The notes under the pieces are model-generated. The model had not been told where the DNA came from, made no database searches, and saw nothing but the letters and a program-made list of their open reading frames with translations. Shown in pieces: positions 1 to 9,915 of a stretch of 64,000 bases of DNA (positions are counted from its first letter, which is position 1; every line of letters begins with the position of its first letter). The stretch is from Methylophilus rhizosphaerae. GTDB lineage: Bacteria > Pseudomonadota > Gammaproteobacteria > Burkholderiales > Methylophilaceae. The position numbers and the translations under genes are program-made. Where the stretch lies: positions 127,820 through 191,819 of the forward strand of contig NZ_FNFX01000001.1 of the NCBI RefSeq assembly GCF_900100975.1. The letters run 5' to 3'.

Positions 1-168
1 ACTGCAGGTAACAAATACACAGTGACTGCTTATGCCAACAACCTGTTTGACAAGCACTACCTGCAACACTCAACACCGTCATATAGCGCAGGACAGGGTG
101 TTTTTGGTGACAACATCATGCAAGGCAGCGTCAGAACGGTAGGTGTTTCTTTCGCAGCAGCGTTCTAG
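1..168 (+). CDS. TonB-dependent outer-membrane receptor, C-terminal fragment
   Basis: Reading frame 1 is open from the first base to a TAG at 166-168 (55 residues). It contains the strand motif YANNLFDKHYL, seen near the end of TonB-dependent receptor barrels, and finishes in Phe, as outer-membrane barrels do (GVSFAAAF). The bulk of the gene lies left of the window, so its ligand cannot be read. It directly precedes an ABC exporter pair and a DszB-like gene, and a tonB-exbB-exbD set lies at 17.5-19.6 kb. I infer that it brings an organosulfur compound across the outer membrane. Family assignment is good; substrate is inference. Confidence 0.85.
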   Translation, partial: TAGNKYTVTAYANNLFDKHYLQHSTPSYSAGQGVFGDNIMQGSVRTVGVSFAAAF

Positions 169-189
169 CGCCTGTAAAACTTCTGCCAG

Positions 190-222
190 CGCCAGTGCAT
201 CTCGTATGTCCTGGCGTTTTTT
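190..222 (+). terminator. Possible Rho-independent terminator after the receptor gene
   Basis: CGCCAG (190-195) pairs with CTGGCG (211-216) and is followed directly by six T. The stem is short and the loop long (15 nt), so it is only a moderate candidate. It would separate the receptor from the exporter genes. Confidence 0.45.
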
Positions 223-249
223 GCTTGACTCACCACTAAGGAGGACTGC

Positions 250-2094
250 TTGAAGTCCTACATCAATACTGAAGAGAATGGGGTATATGCGCCATCGTCG
301 CGCGCGCCCCTGTTTCAACTAAAACAACCATTGCTGCGTTGCCTGGCCTTGTATGCCCACATGCCGTGGCAATTCACCCTCACTGCCCTGCTGTTTATCC
401 TGGTCAATGCAGGGATGGCCTGGCAACTCTGGCTGGTAGGCCAGATAGTGCAATCCATTCACGTTGGCGAATTTGTCACGCGCAATATGCAGGGCCTGCC
501 TGATTTCACCAATGCGCGTCACTGGCTGATGCTGCTGATTGGTGTGGCAATTGGCCGTGGCATCCTGCAATATATTGGTGGCGTGATGTCACTGATTATT
601 GGCCAGGAACTGCTCTATATTCTGCGCGAACGCATTTTGCACCAGGTACAACGGTTAGACCTGGCCTATCACTGGCAACACGGCATCGGTGAAATTGTGA
701 CACGTACCACGCGTGATGCCGACAAAGTGCGTGATGCCCTGATCAATTTCTGGCGCCAGGTGTTTGAAGCCTCCATCTGGGTGCTGATCTCTGTCACCGT
801 TCTAAGCGTTTATCATCCGCTGATTGGCCTGGGCATCCTGCTGCTGGTCGTGGCTGGCATGTGCTTGTTTGTCAGGCATACCAATACTTTGGTCATCCTG
901 GACCGCGAAGTCGGCAACGCTTATGACCAGGTCAATCAGGAACTCAGTGAGGGCGTCAATGGCATACGCGTGATTAAAGCCTTTGGACTGGAATCTCCCC
1001 GTACCAAACACTTTGCCAGCCTGGTTGATACCTTTGTCAGCCATGCGCATACCGCGCTGGCCTTTGCCGCCAAAAGAATTCCTCTACCGCAGATGGTGAT
1101 TGGTTTTAGTCAGGTGTGGATCCTTGCCTTTGGCGCTTACCTGGTCAGCAAAGGTACATTGAATATCGGTCAGCTAGTGGCCGCTTTACTCATCGCGAAT
1201 GCCCTGGTGTTCCGCGTCGAAGGCATCGGCCGTGTCATGCAGGTATTTGCCGATGCACGCGCTTCTGCCAGCCGCATCTGGGAGTTGCTGGATGAAGAGC
1301 CACAGATCCTGTCCGGCTCTCACACGCTGGCGACACAAGCACTGGGTTTCCGCCTAACCAATGTCACTACCCAGGCACCTAACAGTGACCAGGTCATTTT
1401 GCATCATTGCAGCCTGGAGGTCAGCCCGGGCGAAACGGTGGCCATAGTCGGGGCAACGGGTGCCGGTAAGAGCTCATTGGCCGGGCTATTGCCGCGATTG
1501 CTGGATGCCAAACACGGTAGTGTGGAAATCGGCTCCGCCTGGGCAGGCTGGCATGACGTAAAAACCTTAAACCTGCAACAACTGCGCAAGTCTGTACATG
1601 TCGTGCCGCAGGAAAGTTTCTTGTTCTCGGACACACTGGCGGCCAATTTACGCCTGGCCAAACCCGATGCGACGGATGAAGAACTGTTGCAGGCTCTGCA
1701 TCTGGCAGCCGCCGATGAAGTACTGGAAAAACTCAGTGATGGCCTGCAGACCAAAATCGGTGACCGCGGCATTACATTGTCAGGTGGGCAACGCCAGCGC
1801 ATCAGCCTGGCGCGTGCCTTTTTATCGGCGCCTTCCATCCTGGTGCTGGATGACTCGACCAGTGCACTGGATGCCATTACCGAGCGCAAAGTACTGGATA
1901 ACATCCGTAACCTGCGCGATACCACCGGCAAAAACACCACGGTACTTATCATCGCCAGCAAGCTATCCACCATTTTGCTGGCAGATCGCGTCGCCATGCT
2001 GGCAGAAGGACGCATGATTGCCGAAGGAGCGCACGAGGACCTGATACAAGCACATTTCGCTTACCGCGAGTTAGTTGGAGTTCAACATGGCTGA
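250..2094 (+). CDS. Heterodimeric ABC exporter, subunit A1 (MdlA/SmdA-like)
   Basis: A 614-residue half-transporter: about six membrane helices (residues ~35-330), then a nucleotide-binding domain with Walker A GATGAGKSS (~401), signature LSGGQ (~510) and Walker B ILVLDDSTS (~530). The residue after the Walker B Asp is Asp rather than the catalytic Glu, so this subunit's ATP site is degenerate, as in one half of MdlAB or TM287/288 type exporters. The start is TTG at 250, preceded by a strong AAGGAGG (238-244); no in-frame ATG lies nearby. It overlaps the next gene by 8 nt. It probably exports an organic product from the inner membrane; the substrate is unknown. The minus-strand gene at 13988-15856 is its paralogue. 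Confidence 0.88.
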   Translation: MKSYINTEENGVYAPSSRAPLFQLKQPLLRCLALYAHMPWQFTLTALLFILVNAGMAWQLWLVGQIVQSIHVGEFVTRNMQGLPDFTNARHWLMLLIGVAIGRGILQYIGGVMSLIIGQELLYILRERILHQVQRLDLAYHWQHGIGEIVTRTTRDADKVRDALINFWRQVFEASIWVLISVTVLSVYHPLIGLGILLLVVAGMCLFVRHTNTLVILDREVGNAYDQVNQELSEGVNGIRVIKAFGLESPRTKHFASLVDTFVSHAHTALAFAAKRIPLPQMVIGFSQVWILAFGAYLVSKGTLNIGQLVAALLIANALVFRVEGIGRVMQVFADARASASRIWELLDEEPQILSGSHTLATQALGFRLTNVTTQAPNSDQVILHHCSLEVSPGETVAIVGATGAGKSSLAGLLPRLLDAKHGSVEIGSAWAGWHDVKTLNLQQLRKSVHVVPQESFLFSDTLAANLRLAKPDATDEELLQALHLAAADEVLEKLSDGLQTKIGDRGITLSGGQRQRISLARAFLSAPSILVLDDSTSALDAITERKVLDNIRNLRDTTGKNTTVLIIASKLSTILLADRVAMLAEGRMIAEGAHEDLIQAHFAYRELVGVQHG

Positions 2095-3928
2095 AAAATT
2101 AAGACAAGAGCGCGCGCTCAATGACATTGAGCTGGAACAGGCGCTGGCAAAAAAGAGCCTGGACCGCAATATGTTCTGGCGCCTGCTGCCGCTGCTGCAA
2201 CAGGTCTGGGGCAAAGTCACGGCAGTCATCCTGCTCGAAACCTTGCTGGTGGGCGTGATTTTTATCCGCCCCTGGTTTTTACGTGAGGTCATTGACCATG
2301 GTTTTCTGCAATCAGCGCAGGGTGTCATCCTCAACACGCCATTACTGGTGTGGATGAGCATAGGCATGGGTTTAAGCTGGATCGTACGCTTTGGTGTATC
2401 GGGGCTGTCGCAGTACCTGTCCGGCAGTGCTGCCGTGCATATCCTCAATAGCCTGCGTGTGCAGGTGTTTGCACACTTGCAACAATTGAGCATGCGCTAC
2501 TTTGACCAGACCAAGGCCGGCCGCATTATCTCTCGTGCCGACCGTGATATCGACGCCCTGGAACCACTGCTGATTCAAGGCCCGCCAGAACTGCTGTCCG
2601 CATTGTTGCGCTTTGTGGTGGCGAGTGTCGCGCTATGGATCATTTCGCCCAAACTATTATTGGCCTTGGCCAGTATCGTGCCGGTGCTGTTTGCTGCTAC
2701 CTGGTTATTCAAACGTATCTCGGAAAAAAACTGGGCCAAAGTGGCCGAGGCCAGGGCCCGCTTTACCGCGCACCTGGTCGAGACTGTGTCTGGCGTACGC
2801 ATTATCAAGCAAACCGTGATTGAGGACGATAATGCCACCCGCTACCGCGCGCTGTTGCATGACTTTAATACCACCTTAATCAAAGGCAACCTTAGATCCA
2901 GCTGGTTTTTACCGTTGACACAAGTGCTAAGCACGGTAGGTATGGCGTTTCTGCTGGCCACCGGCAGCCTGGGCATTGTCGAACACGAAATGACGGTCGG
3001 CCAAATCGCACAGAGCCTGTTTTATGTGCAGCTATTTTTAGGCCCATTGCAAGAATTGAATGACCTGTTTGAACGTTATTCTACGGGCGCATCCTCGGCA
3101 CAACGTATTTTCCTGCTGCTGGATACCGAGCCTGAAATTATCGATCCGGCAACACCGCAACTGCCGGCAGTGCGTGGCCATGTTGCCTTTAACAAGGTGC
3201 ATTTCAAATACAACCCGCAGGCGCCTGGCTATGTAATTCAGGATCTGAGCCTGGAAATCCCGGCCGGGCAAGTGCTGGCGATTGTCGGCCCGACCGGCCA
3301 CGGCAAGAGCACCATCGTGCAACTGCTGACGCGCTTTTATGAAGTGAATGCAGGCGAAGTGCTGGTCGATGGCGTCAATGTCAAAGACTACGAGCAAAGC
3401 AGCCTGCGGCGTAAAGTTGGCCTGGTATTACAGGACAATGTACTGTTCAGCGGCACCGTGCTGGAAAATTTGCGCCTGGCAGCACCCCAAGCCAGCGATG
3501 CTGAACTGATACATGCAGTGAAAGAACTGGGTGCTGACGAGATTCTGGAACGCCTGCCACAAGGTTATGCCACGCAAGTCGGGCCATTGGGTGCCTTCCT
3601 CAGCCACGGCCAGCGGCAACTGGTGTGCATTGTCAGGGCTTACCTGGCGAACCCGGCCATCCTGGTGCTGGACGAAGCCACCTCTGCGGTCGACCTGCAA
3701 ACAGAGCGTAAAATCCAGACTGCTTTCAGGCGTTTATGCGAAGGCCGTACCGCCATCATCATCGCGCATCGTTTATCGACCATCCGTGATGCGGATGCCA
3801 TTGCCGTGATTCGCGATGGACAGGTGGTAGAGAAAGGCTCGCATGGCCAGCTGATTGCGCTGGACGGTCATTATTCAGGGCTGTACAAAGCCTATCAGGA
3901 AGCCTCTGAAACCACCCTGGCCGCTTGA
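2087..3928 (+). CDS. Heterodimeric ABC exporter, subunit B1 (MdlB/SmdB-like)
   Basis: A 613-residue half-transporter with an N-terminal membrane domain and a nucleotide-binding domain: Walker A GPTGHGKST (~401), an altered signature LSHGQ (~504) and an intact Walker B with catalytic Glu, ILVLDEATS (~524). The degenerate signature here and the degenerate Walker B in the upstream subunit would meet in the same composite ATP site, so the two genes form one asymmetric transporter. ATG at 2087 is preferred over the in-frame TTG at 2075 because GGAG (2077-2080) is correctly spaced from it. The start lies inside the upstream gene, which suggests translational coupling. The paralogue is at 12148-14001. 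Substrate unknown; position next to a DszB-like gene suggests export of a desulfurised compound. Confidence 0.88.
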   Translation: MAEKLRQERALNDIELEQALAKKSLDRNMFWRLLPLLQQVWGKVTAVILLETLLVGVIFIRPWFLREVIDHGFLQSAQGVILNTPLLVWMSIGMGLSWIVRFGVSGLSQYLSGSAAVHILNSLRVQVFAHLQQLSMRYFDQTKAGRIISRADRDIDALEPLLIQGPPELLSALLRFVVASVALWIISPKLLLALASIVPVLFAATWLFKRISEKNWAKVAEARARFTAHLVETVSGVRIIKQTVIEDDNATRYRALLHDFNTTLIKGNLRSSWFLPLTQVLSTVGMAFLLATGSLGIVEHEMTVGQIAQSLFYVQLFLGPLQELNDLFERYSTGASSAQRIFLLLDTEPEIIDPATPQLPAVRGHVAFNKVHFKYNPQAPGYVIQDLSLEIPAGQVLAIVGPTGHGKSTIVQLLTRFYEVNAGEVLVDGVNVKDYEQSSLRRKVGLVLQDNVLFSGTVLENLRLAAPQASDAELIHAVKELGADEILERLPQGYATQVGPLGAFLSHGQRQLVCIVRAYLANPAILVLDEATSAVDLQTERKIQTAFRRLCEGRTAIIIAHRLSTIRDADAIAVIRDGQVVEKGSHGQLIALDGHYSGLYKAYQEASETTLAA

Positions 3929-3960
3929 TGCTGTCAAACCAACAGTTAGCCGGGAACGGA

Positions 3961-3976
3961 TGTTGCACAGGCAACA
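3961..3976 (+). promoter_or_regulatory. Upstream activator site for the dszB1 sigma-54 promoter
   Basis: TGTTGCACAGGCAACA is a perfect 6-4-6 dyad, 63 bp upstream of the -24 element at 4040. Near-copies occur upstream of the other four sigma-54 promoters of the island, so it is the best candidate binding site of the activator encoded at 23928-25058. It sits inside a wider imperfect dyad (GGGAACGGA at 3952-3960, TCCGCTCCC at 3982-3990), which could instead act as a stem-loop at the end of the exporter message. Confidence 0.65.
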
Positions 3977-4039
3977 AAGTGTCCGCTCCCGCGCACGACA
4001 AAAACCATTATATTATTGATTTTAAATAGAATTACCTGC

Positions 4040-4055
4040 TGGCACGCTTCCTGCA
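4040..4055 (+). promoter_or_regulatory. Sigma-54 promoter of dszB1
   Basis: TGGCACGCTTCCTGCA matches the -24/-12 consensus (TGGCACG-N4-TTGCW) with one difference; the GG and GC are 10 nt apart as required. Predicted transcript start is near 4066, giving a leader of about 37 nt before the ATG at 4103. Confidence 0.8.
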
Positions 4056-4102
4056 ATTGATTGAGCTCCCAAGTCGTATTTACTCACAATCAGGAGACAA
4101 AC

Positions 4103-5131
4103 ATGTCCACAGATAACAAAATTGACAGCATTTGGTACACCCGCTGCCCGGTACCCACCCCACTCGGCCTCGCCGCACGTGAAGGCTGGTTTAGCAGCGA
4201 ATTTGTGCAAGATGGCATCACCATCAATACCCTGCAGGAAACCCAGGACCCGGAGTTGCTGGAGTCACACTACGACCACCGCCTGCCGCACTCTTTCCGC
4301 CAGGGCGGCAACGTGCCAGCGATCTGGGCCAAAGCCAGAGGCACAGACACCAAAGTCATTGGCCTCAACTGGGTAGACGAAGCACAATTGATCGTGACGC
4401 TGCCAAATTCAGGTATTACAAAAGTTGAACAACTCAAGGGCAAACGTATTGCGCTGCCAGTACATGACATCAGCATTGATCACCAGCGTGCCAGCGCTTT
4501 ACGCGGCATTGTGGTGAGCCTGGAAGCCGCTGGATTAACACCGAAAGACGTAGAGCTGGTCGATATTCCAGTTGAGAAACAACCGCCAAGCATCAGCTGG
4601 GCATCAGGCACGCGTGCTGCTTATGCCGCGGAATACAAGGCATTAGAGAGCGGCCTCGTCGATGCCATTTATGTGAAAGGTGCCCGCGGTTATGAAAGCG
4701 CCAATGCCCATGGCGTCACCATTATCTACGATGTTCGTCAGCATCCCGATCCTATCGTGCGATCAAACAACAGCGCACCGCGTCCAATTACTGTCGACGC
4801 AGCATTGCTGCGAGACCGTCCAGACCTGGTAATCCGTTTTTTGAGCCGCATTGTAGATGTGGCTGAATGGGCAGCCAAACACGAAGCTGAAACTGTGGCC
4901 TATATCGCCAAAGAATCTGGTTCAACTGACGAGTGGGTACGCAAAGCCTACGGTGACGACGTGCATCTGCATCAAGGCACCAACCTGGATGCACAAGCGA
5001 TCGCCGGGCTGGAGGCCTACAAAAACTTCCTGCTGGAATGGGGTTTCCTCAAGGGCGACTTTGACGTCAACGCCTGGATCGACCCGGCACCGCTGGCAGA
5101 AGTGTTCCGCCTGAAGAGAAAAGCTGCTTGA
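4103..5131 (+). CDS. DszB-like cytoplasmic desulfinase-family protein, paralogue 1
   Basis: A 342-residue protein of the NMT1/SsuA-like two-lobed fold. It has no signal peptide, so it is unlikely to be the periplasmic binding protein that annotation pipelines would call. Its N-terminal half carries Cys15 (in WYTRCPVPTP), His56 and Arg66 (in FRQGGNVPAI). The His-Arg spacing of 10 and the C-P-V-P and R-x-G-G contexts match the catalytic Cys27/His60/Arg70 of DszB, 2'-hydroxybiphenyl-2-sulfinate desulfinase, as I recall that sequence. The expected reaction is release of sulfite from an organic sulfinate; the true substrate is unknown. ATG at 4103 follows AGGAG (4092-4096). It is driven by a sigma-54 promoter. 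Paralogues: 10730-11824 and 21835-22878. Confidence 0.78.
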   Translation: MSTDNKIDSIWYTRCPVPTPLGLAAREGWFSSEFVQDGITINTLQETQDPELLESHYDHRLPHSFRQGGNVPAIWAKARGTDTKVIGLNWVDEAQLIVTLPNSGITKVEQLKGKRIALPVHDISIDHQRASALRGIVVSLEAAGLTPKDVELVDIPVEKQPPSISWASGTRAAYAAEYKALESGLVDAIYVKGARGYESANAHGVTIIYDVRQHPDPIVRSNNSAPRPITVDAALLRDRPDLVIRFLSRIVDVAEWAAKHEAETVAYIAKESGSTDEWVRKAYGDDVHLHQGTNLDAQAIAGLEAYKNFLLEWGFLKGDFDVNAWIDPAPLAEVFRLKRKAA

Positions 5132-5140
5132 TTCATTAGC

Positions 5141-5178
5141 GCAGATCAGGTATTTCCAGGCGGAAATACCTGATCTGC
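5141..5178. repeat. Perfect 17-bp inverted repeat after dszB1
   Basis: GCAGATCAGGTATTTCC (5141-5157), a 4-nt loop, then its exact complement (5162-5178). No T-tract follows on either strand, so it is not a standard intrinsic terminator. It may stabilise the 3' end of the dszB1 message or act as an attenuator upstream of lsfA. Confidence 0.7.
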
Positions 5179-5202
5179 AACCAACTCGCCGACGCCAGTC
5201 AC

Positions 5203-5280
5203 ATGAACAACATCGAACGCTCTGTGTCCATTCTAGAACAACAAGCAGGCATGGCTCCGCCGCGTGCCCACTGTCATTAA
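5203..5280 (+). CDS. Possible 25-residue leader peptide ending in Ala-His-Cys-His
   Basis: A short frame runs from ATG 5203 to TAA 5280, in the gap between the 17-bp hairpin and the lsfA-like gene. It ends in PPRAHCH, with a single Cys two codons before the stop. Cys-containing leader peptides upstream of sulfur genes can sense cysteine supply by attenuation, which would suit this location. Against it: I see no clear ribosome-binding site and no obvious competing terminator before 5347. This is a candidate only. Confidence 0.28.
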   Translation: MNNIERSVSILEQQAGMAPPRAHCH

Positions 5281-5346
5281 GGCTGCGCGCTGCTGCCGGC
5301 CAGTCCCAACCACCGAACACCCATATCAAGCAAAAGGAGTTTTATC

Positions 5347-5985
5347 ATGACACTCAGACTAGGTGACATCGCCCCCGACTTTACCCAGCAATCCAGCCAG
5401 GGCGCTATTTCTTTCCACGAATGGCTGGGTGATAGCTGGGCCATCCTGTTTTCGCATCCGGCCGATTACACACCGGTGTGCACCACCGAGCTCGGCGCCA
5501 CCGCGAAACTGGCGCAGGAATTTAAAAAGCGTAACGTCAAAGCCATCGCACTGTCGGTAGACCCGGTTGAATCACATCAAGGCTGGATCAAGGACATCAA
5601 TGAAACACAATCCACGGATGTGCAGTTCCCCATCATTGCCGATGCTGACCGTAAGGTTTCGACCTTGTATGACCTGATCCACCCCAATGCCAGCACTACG
5701 GCCACCGTGCGATCTGTATTTATCATCGACCCGCACAAAAAAATCCGCCTGACGCTGACCTACCCGGCCAGCACCGGGCGTAATTTTAATGAGCTATTAC
5801 GCGTCATCGATTCATTGCAGCTAACCGAATACCACAGCGTGGCGACGCCAGCCAACTGGGAAGACGGCCAGGATGTCGTGATTTTGCCGTCAATCACAGA
5901 TCCGGTGGTGCTTGAAACCAAATTCCCCAAAGGCTATAAAACCGTCAAGCCCTACCTGCGCCTGACACCACAACCGAATAAATAA
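5347..5985 (+). CDS. lsfA: 1-Cys peroxiredoxin, Prx6/LsfA type
   Basis: A 212-residue AhpC/TSA-fold peroxidase with the active-site sequence PADYTPVCTTE (peroxidatic Cys ~45) and the long C-terminal region of Prx6 enzymes. It reduces hydrogen peroxide or organic peroxides with a thiol donor in the cytoplasm. LsfA of Pseudomonas is a Prx6 protein induced by sulfate starvation, and the location directly after a DszB-like gene fits that role here. ATG at 5347 follows AAGGAG (5334-5339). No separate promoter was recognised in the 215-nt gap, which holds the hairpin and the small frame. The family is certain; the lsfA name is an inference from context. Confidence 0.85.
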   Translation: MTLRLGDIAPDFTQQSSQGAISFHEWLGDSWAILFSHPADYTPVCTTELGATAKLAQEFKKRNVKAIALSVDPVESHQGWIKDINETQSTDVQFPIIADADRKVSTLYDLIHPNASTTATVRSVFIIDPHKKIRLTLTYPASTGRNFNELLRVIDSLQLTEYHSVATPANWEDGQDVVILPSITDPVVLETKFPKGYKTVKPYLRLTPQPNK

Positions 5986-6054
5986 GCGGTGGATACAACG
6001 GACCGGTCTTACCTCCGGTCCGCCCCACGCACACGTATTGCCGAGAACCTATTC

Positions 6055-7798
<1,744 letters not shown>

Positions 7799-7799
7799 C

Positions 7800-8507
7800 A
7801 TGCCTTACCTGATCTGGGACTTCGACAATACATTGGCATATCGACCAGGCCTATGGTCGCAATGTCTGGTTGACCTCGCGAAAGAGGCTTTTCCTGATAC
7901 CCGATTAACGCGTGAAGACCTGCTCCCGCACTTGTCACAAGGCTTTCCCTGGCATAGCGCTGAACATAGTCATCTGCATCTTAATCATCCCGATGCATGG
8001 TGGAATAACCTTTTACCGATGCTGGCCCGTGCGCTGATTTCCGGTGGCTCGATGGAAGCTCACGATGCAATACAAATTGCCAACCGTGTGCGCACCGAAT
8101 TTATCAACCCGTCAAAATGGGTAGTATTTGCAGACACCGTGGTTACGCTTAATGCGTTATCTGCACGCGGCTGGCGACATATTGCGTTATCCAATCATGT
8201 TCCAGAGTTGCCTCAATTGATGAAAGCGCTCCATCTTGACCATCACTTCGATCACATTGTGACATCCGCATTGCTCGGCTACGAAAAACCTCATCCTTTG
8301 GCATTTGAAGCGGCTATCGCTCTTATTCCTCAAAGTGAACATATCGTCATGGTTGGTGATAACTTTATCGCCGACTATCAAGGTGCCAAATCTGCAGGAT
8401 TGCCAGCCTATCTGGTGCGCAACTCAGATCCTGAATGCGAAACCGCTTTCCCGGATCTGGACACACTGCTACAACATCTTCTTTTACAATCAGAATCCCA
8501 TACTTGA
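7800..8507 (+). CDS. HAD-superfamily hydrolase
   Basis: 235 residues with HAD motif I DFDNTL at residues 7-12, a Ser/Asn motif II (ALSNH), a Lys motif III (GYEKPHP) and motif IV GDNFIAD. It is predicted to be a soluble phosphatase of the phosphoglycolate phosphatase/haloacid dehalogenase type. Its ATG begins one base after the stop of the Ddl-like gene, so the two are probably translated together. Substrate unknown; a phosphorylated intermediate linked to the upstream ligase is a guess. Confidence 0.82.
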   Translation: MPYLIWDFDNTLAYRPGLWSQCLVDLAKEAFPDTRLTREDLLPHLSQGFPWHSAEHSHLHLNHPDAWWNNLLPMLARALISGGSMEAHDAIQIANRVRTEFINPSKWVVFADTVVTLNALSARGWRHIALSNHVPELPQLMKALHLDHHFDHIVTSALLGYEKPHPLAFEAAIALIPQSEHIVMVGDNFIADYQGAKSAGLPAYLVRNSDPECETAFPDLDTLLQHLLLQSESHT

Positions 8508-8593
8508 TAGCGATTGGTCACTCAAACACAGAGCCCAGACTTGATAGAAAGTCATCGCTCACGATAAGGTTCGCCACATTGGTTTAGAAAAGA

Positions 8594-9319
8594 TTAAATC
8601 TTCTCATGAAAATTAGTCGTTCCCTTTTTCCAATAAGCAGCCGCTTTCATCAGTTCTGTTGGTTGGCCGCGTTCAATCAGCAACGCCCTCACCTGTAAAG
8701 CAAAACTATGCTCTCCGGCGACCCAACTGAAGCCATCGCCATCGGGTAATTGTATGGCCCTGACCATATCGATCAACGCTTGGTGAGAGTTAGCCCAGTG
8801 TATGTCTCTTGCGGGCACATGGCCGAAGTCGCGGCGGTCACTGTCGTGTTCCACCTGAATCAACGTAATCACCCTGGTATCTACCGGCAACTCTTCCAAC
8901 CGGCGAGCCACCGCAGGCAAACTGGAAGAATCCGCAATCAACAAATGCCAATCAAAATCCTTGGGAATAATTCTGGAACCTTTAGGCCCGGCAATGATGG
9001 CCTGGTCTCCTGGCTTGGCATTCCTGGCCCAATCCGAGGCATCCCCATTCGCATGCAATGCAAACTCAATAGCTAACTCGCACGAGGCGGTATCAAAACT
9101 GCGTGGCGTGTAATCGCGCCTGACCGTTTCGCCTTGGCTATTGGTAAAAATGAACGTGATATGATCATCAAACGACAGGCTGTTGAATTGCGCCAGCAAT
9201 GGCCCGGTAAAAGTCACCGTGACAAACCCTTCGCTTGTATGATCTACTTTCAACACTTCAACAGGTCTTTGTTGCAATTCAAAGCGGACTCTCTCAAACT
9301 GATGCTCTTTGATAAACAT
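8594..9319 (-). CDS. Siderophore-interacting protein (SIP/ViuB family) FAD oxidoreductase
   Basis: About 241 residues. The FAD-binding motif RDYTPRSFD and a C-terminal NAD(P)-binding lobe (WVAGEHSFALQVR) place it in the SIP family, cytoplasmic reductases that release iron from ferric siderophores or reduce related substrates. ATG 9319 is preferred because AAGGTG (9328-9333, minus strand) is then 8 nt away; ATG 9325 and GTG 9328 are also in frame. It is transcribed divergently from the adjacent MarR-type regulator and shares a promoter region with it. Confidence 0.85.
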   Translation of the reverse strand: MFIKEHQFERVRFELQQRPVEVLKVDHTSEGFVTVTFTGPLLAQFNSLSFDDHITFIFTNSQGETVRRDYTPRSFDTASCELAIEFALHANGDASDWARNAKPGDQAIIAGPKGSRIIPKDFDWHLLIADSSSLPAVARRLEELPVDTRVITLIQVEHDSDRRDFGHVPARDIHWANSHQALIDMVRAIQLPDGDGFSWVAGEHSFALQVRALLIERGQPTELMKAAAYWKKGTTNFHEKI

Positions 9320-9338
9320 TTCCATCACACCTTATTTA

Positions 9339-9353
9339 GTTGATAATATCAAC
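9339..9353. promoter_or_regulatory. Palindromic operator between SIP and MarR genes
   Basis: GTTGATAATATCAAC is a perfect 15-bp palindrome in the 35-bp divergent gap, ending one base before the MarR-family ATG. Its size and position fit a MarR dimer site that would control both genes. Confidence 0.65.
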
Positions 9354-9354
9354 C

Positions 9355-9828
9355 ATGATGACCAACAAAGTAGACATTGTCAACAATAATCCGGATGATA
9401 CGCATCAAGTTTTTGAAACCATCCACCGACTGATGCACATATTCCGCGCACGCCAATACCGCCTGATACAAGACAGTGGTGTCGACCTGACACATATGCA
9501 GCATAAAGTATTAGGTTACTTTGCACGGCACCCAGACGCGACTCTGAGTGATTTGGTAGCGGATTCTGGTAAAGATAAAGCGCAGATTGCACGGCTGATT
9601 ACCGAGGTGCGCGCGAAGGGTTTATTGGATGCAAAACCCGACAGAACAGACAAAAGGGTGACGAGGCTGAACCTGACTCAAACAGGCAAAGATATATTTG
9701 AAAGCCTGAAAAAAGCCGAAAGAGAACTATCCGATCTGGCAGTGCAAGGTCTCACGAAGGAAGAACGCAAAGTACTGCTCAAGCTTTTAGGCGATATTAA
9801 AAACAATTTATCAGGCTCAACGCCTTAA
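9355..9828 (+). CDS. MarR-family transcriptional regulator
   Basis: 157 residues from ATG 9355 (ATG 9358 also possible). The winged-helix core is visible: LTHMQHKVLGYFARHPDATLS, then the recognition region DKAQIARLITEVRAKGL and the wing with the DKRVTRLNLT sequence. MarR proteins bind as dimers and release DNA on binding small phenolic ligands or on oxidation. The start has no ribosome-binding site because the palindrome occupies that place, so translation may be leaderless or begin at the TTG at 9340. It probably represses itself and the divergent SIP gene. Confidence 0.85.
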   Translation: MMTNKVDIVNNNPDDTHQVFETIHRLMHIFRARQYRLIQDSGVDLTHMQHKVLGYFARHPDATLSDLVADSGKDKAQIARLITEVRAKGLLDAKPDRTDKRVTRLNLTQTGKDIFESLKKAERELSDLAVQGLTKEERKVLLKLLGDIKNNLSGSTP

Positions 9829-9858
9829 ACAAGGCCATATACGTTACAAATACCCCAC

Positions 9859-9889
9859 AAAAAACGGCCCGAGAATCAAACCCGGGCCG
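9859..9889 (-). terminator. Intrinsic terminator of the dodecin operon
   Basis: On the minus strand CGGCCCG pairs with CGGGCCG and is followed by six T. It lies 27 nt beyond the dodecin stop codon. Confidence 0.85.
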
Positions 9890-9915
9890 TGATCAAGACA
9901 CTACACTGGGTATTA

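Noticed and set aside
3952-3990. Wide dyad after exporter B1 as an intrinsic terminator
   Set aside because: No T-tract follows, and the centre is better explained as the activator site for dszB1.
4103-5131. Calling the DszB-like proteins sulfonate ABC binding proteins
   Set aside because: No signal peptide in any of the three, a conserved Cys-His-Arg triad, and a separate exported binding protein exists at 20684-21757.
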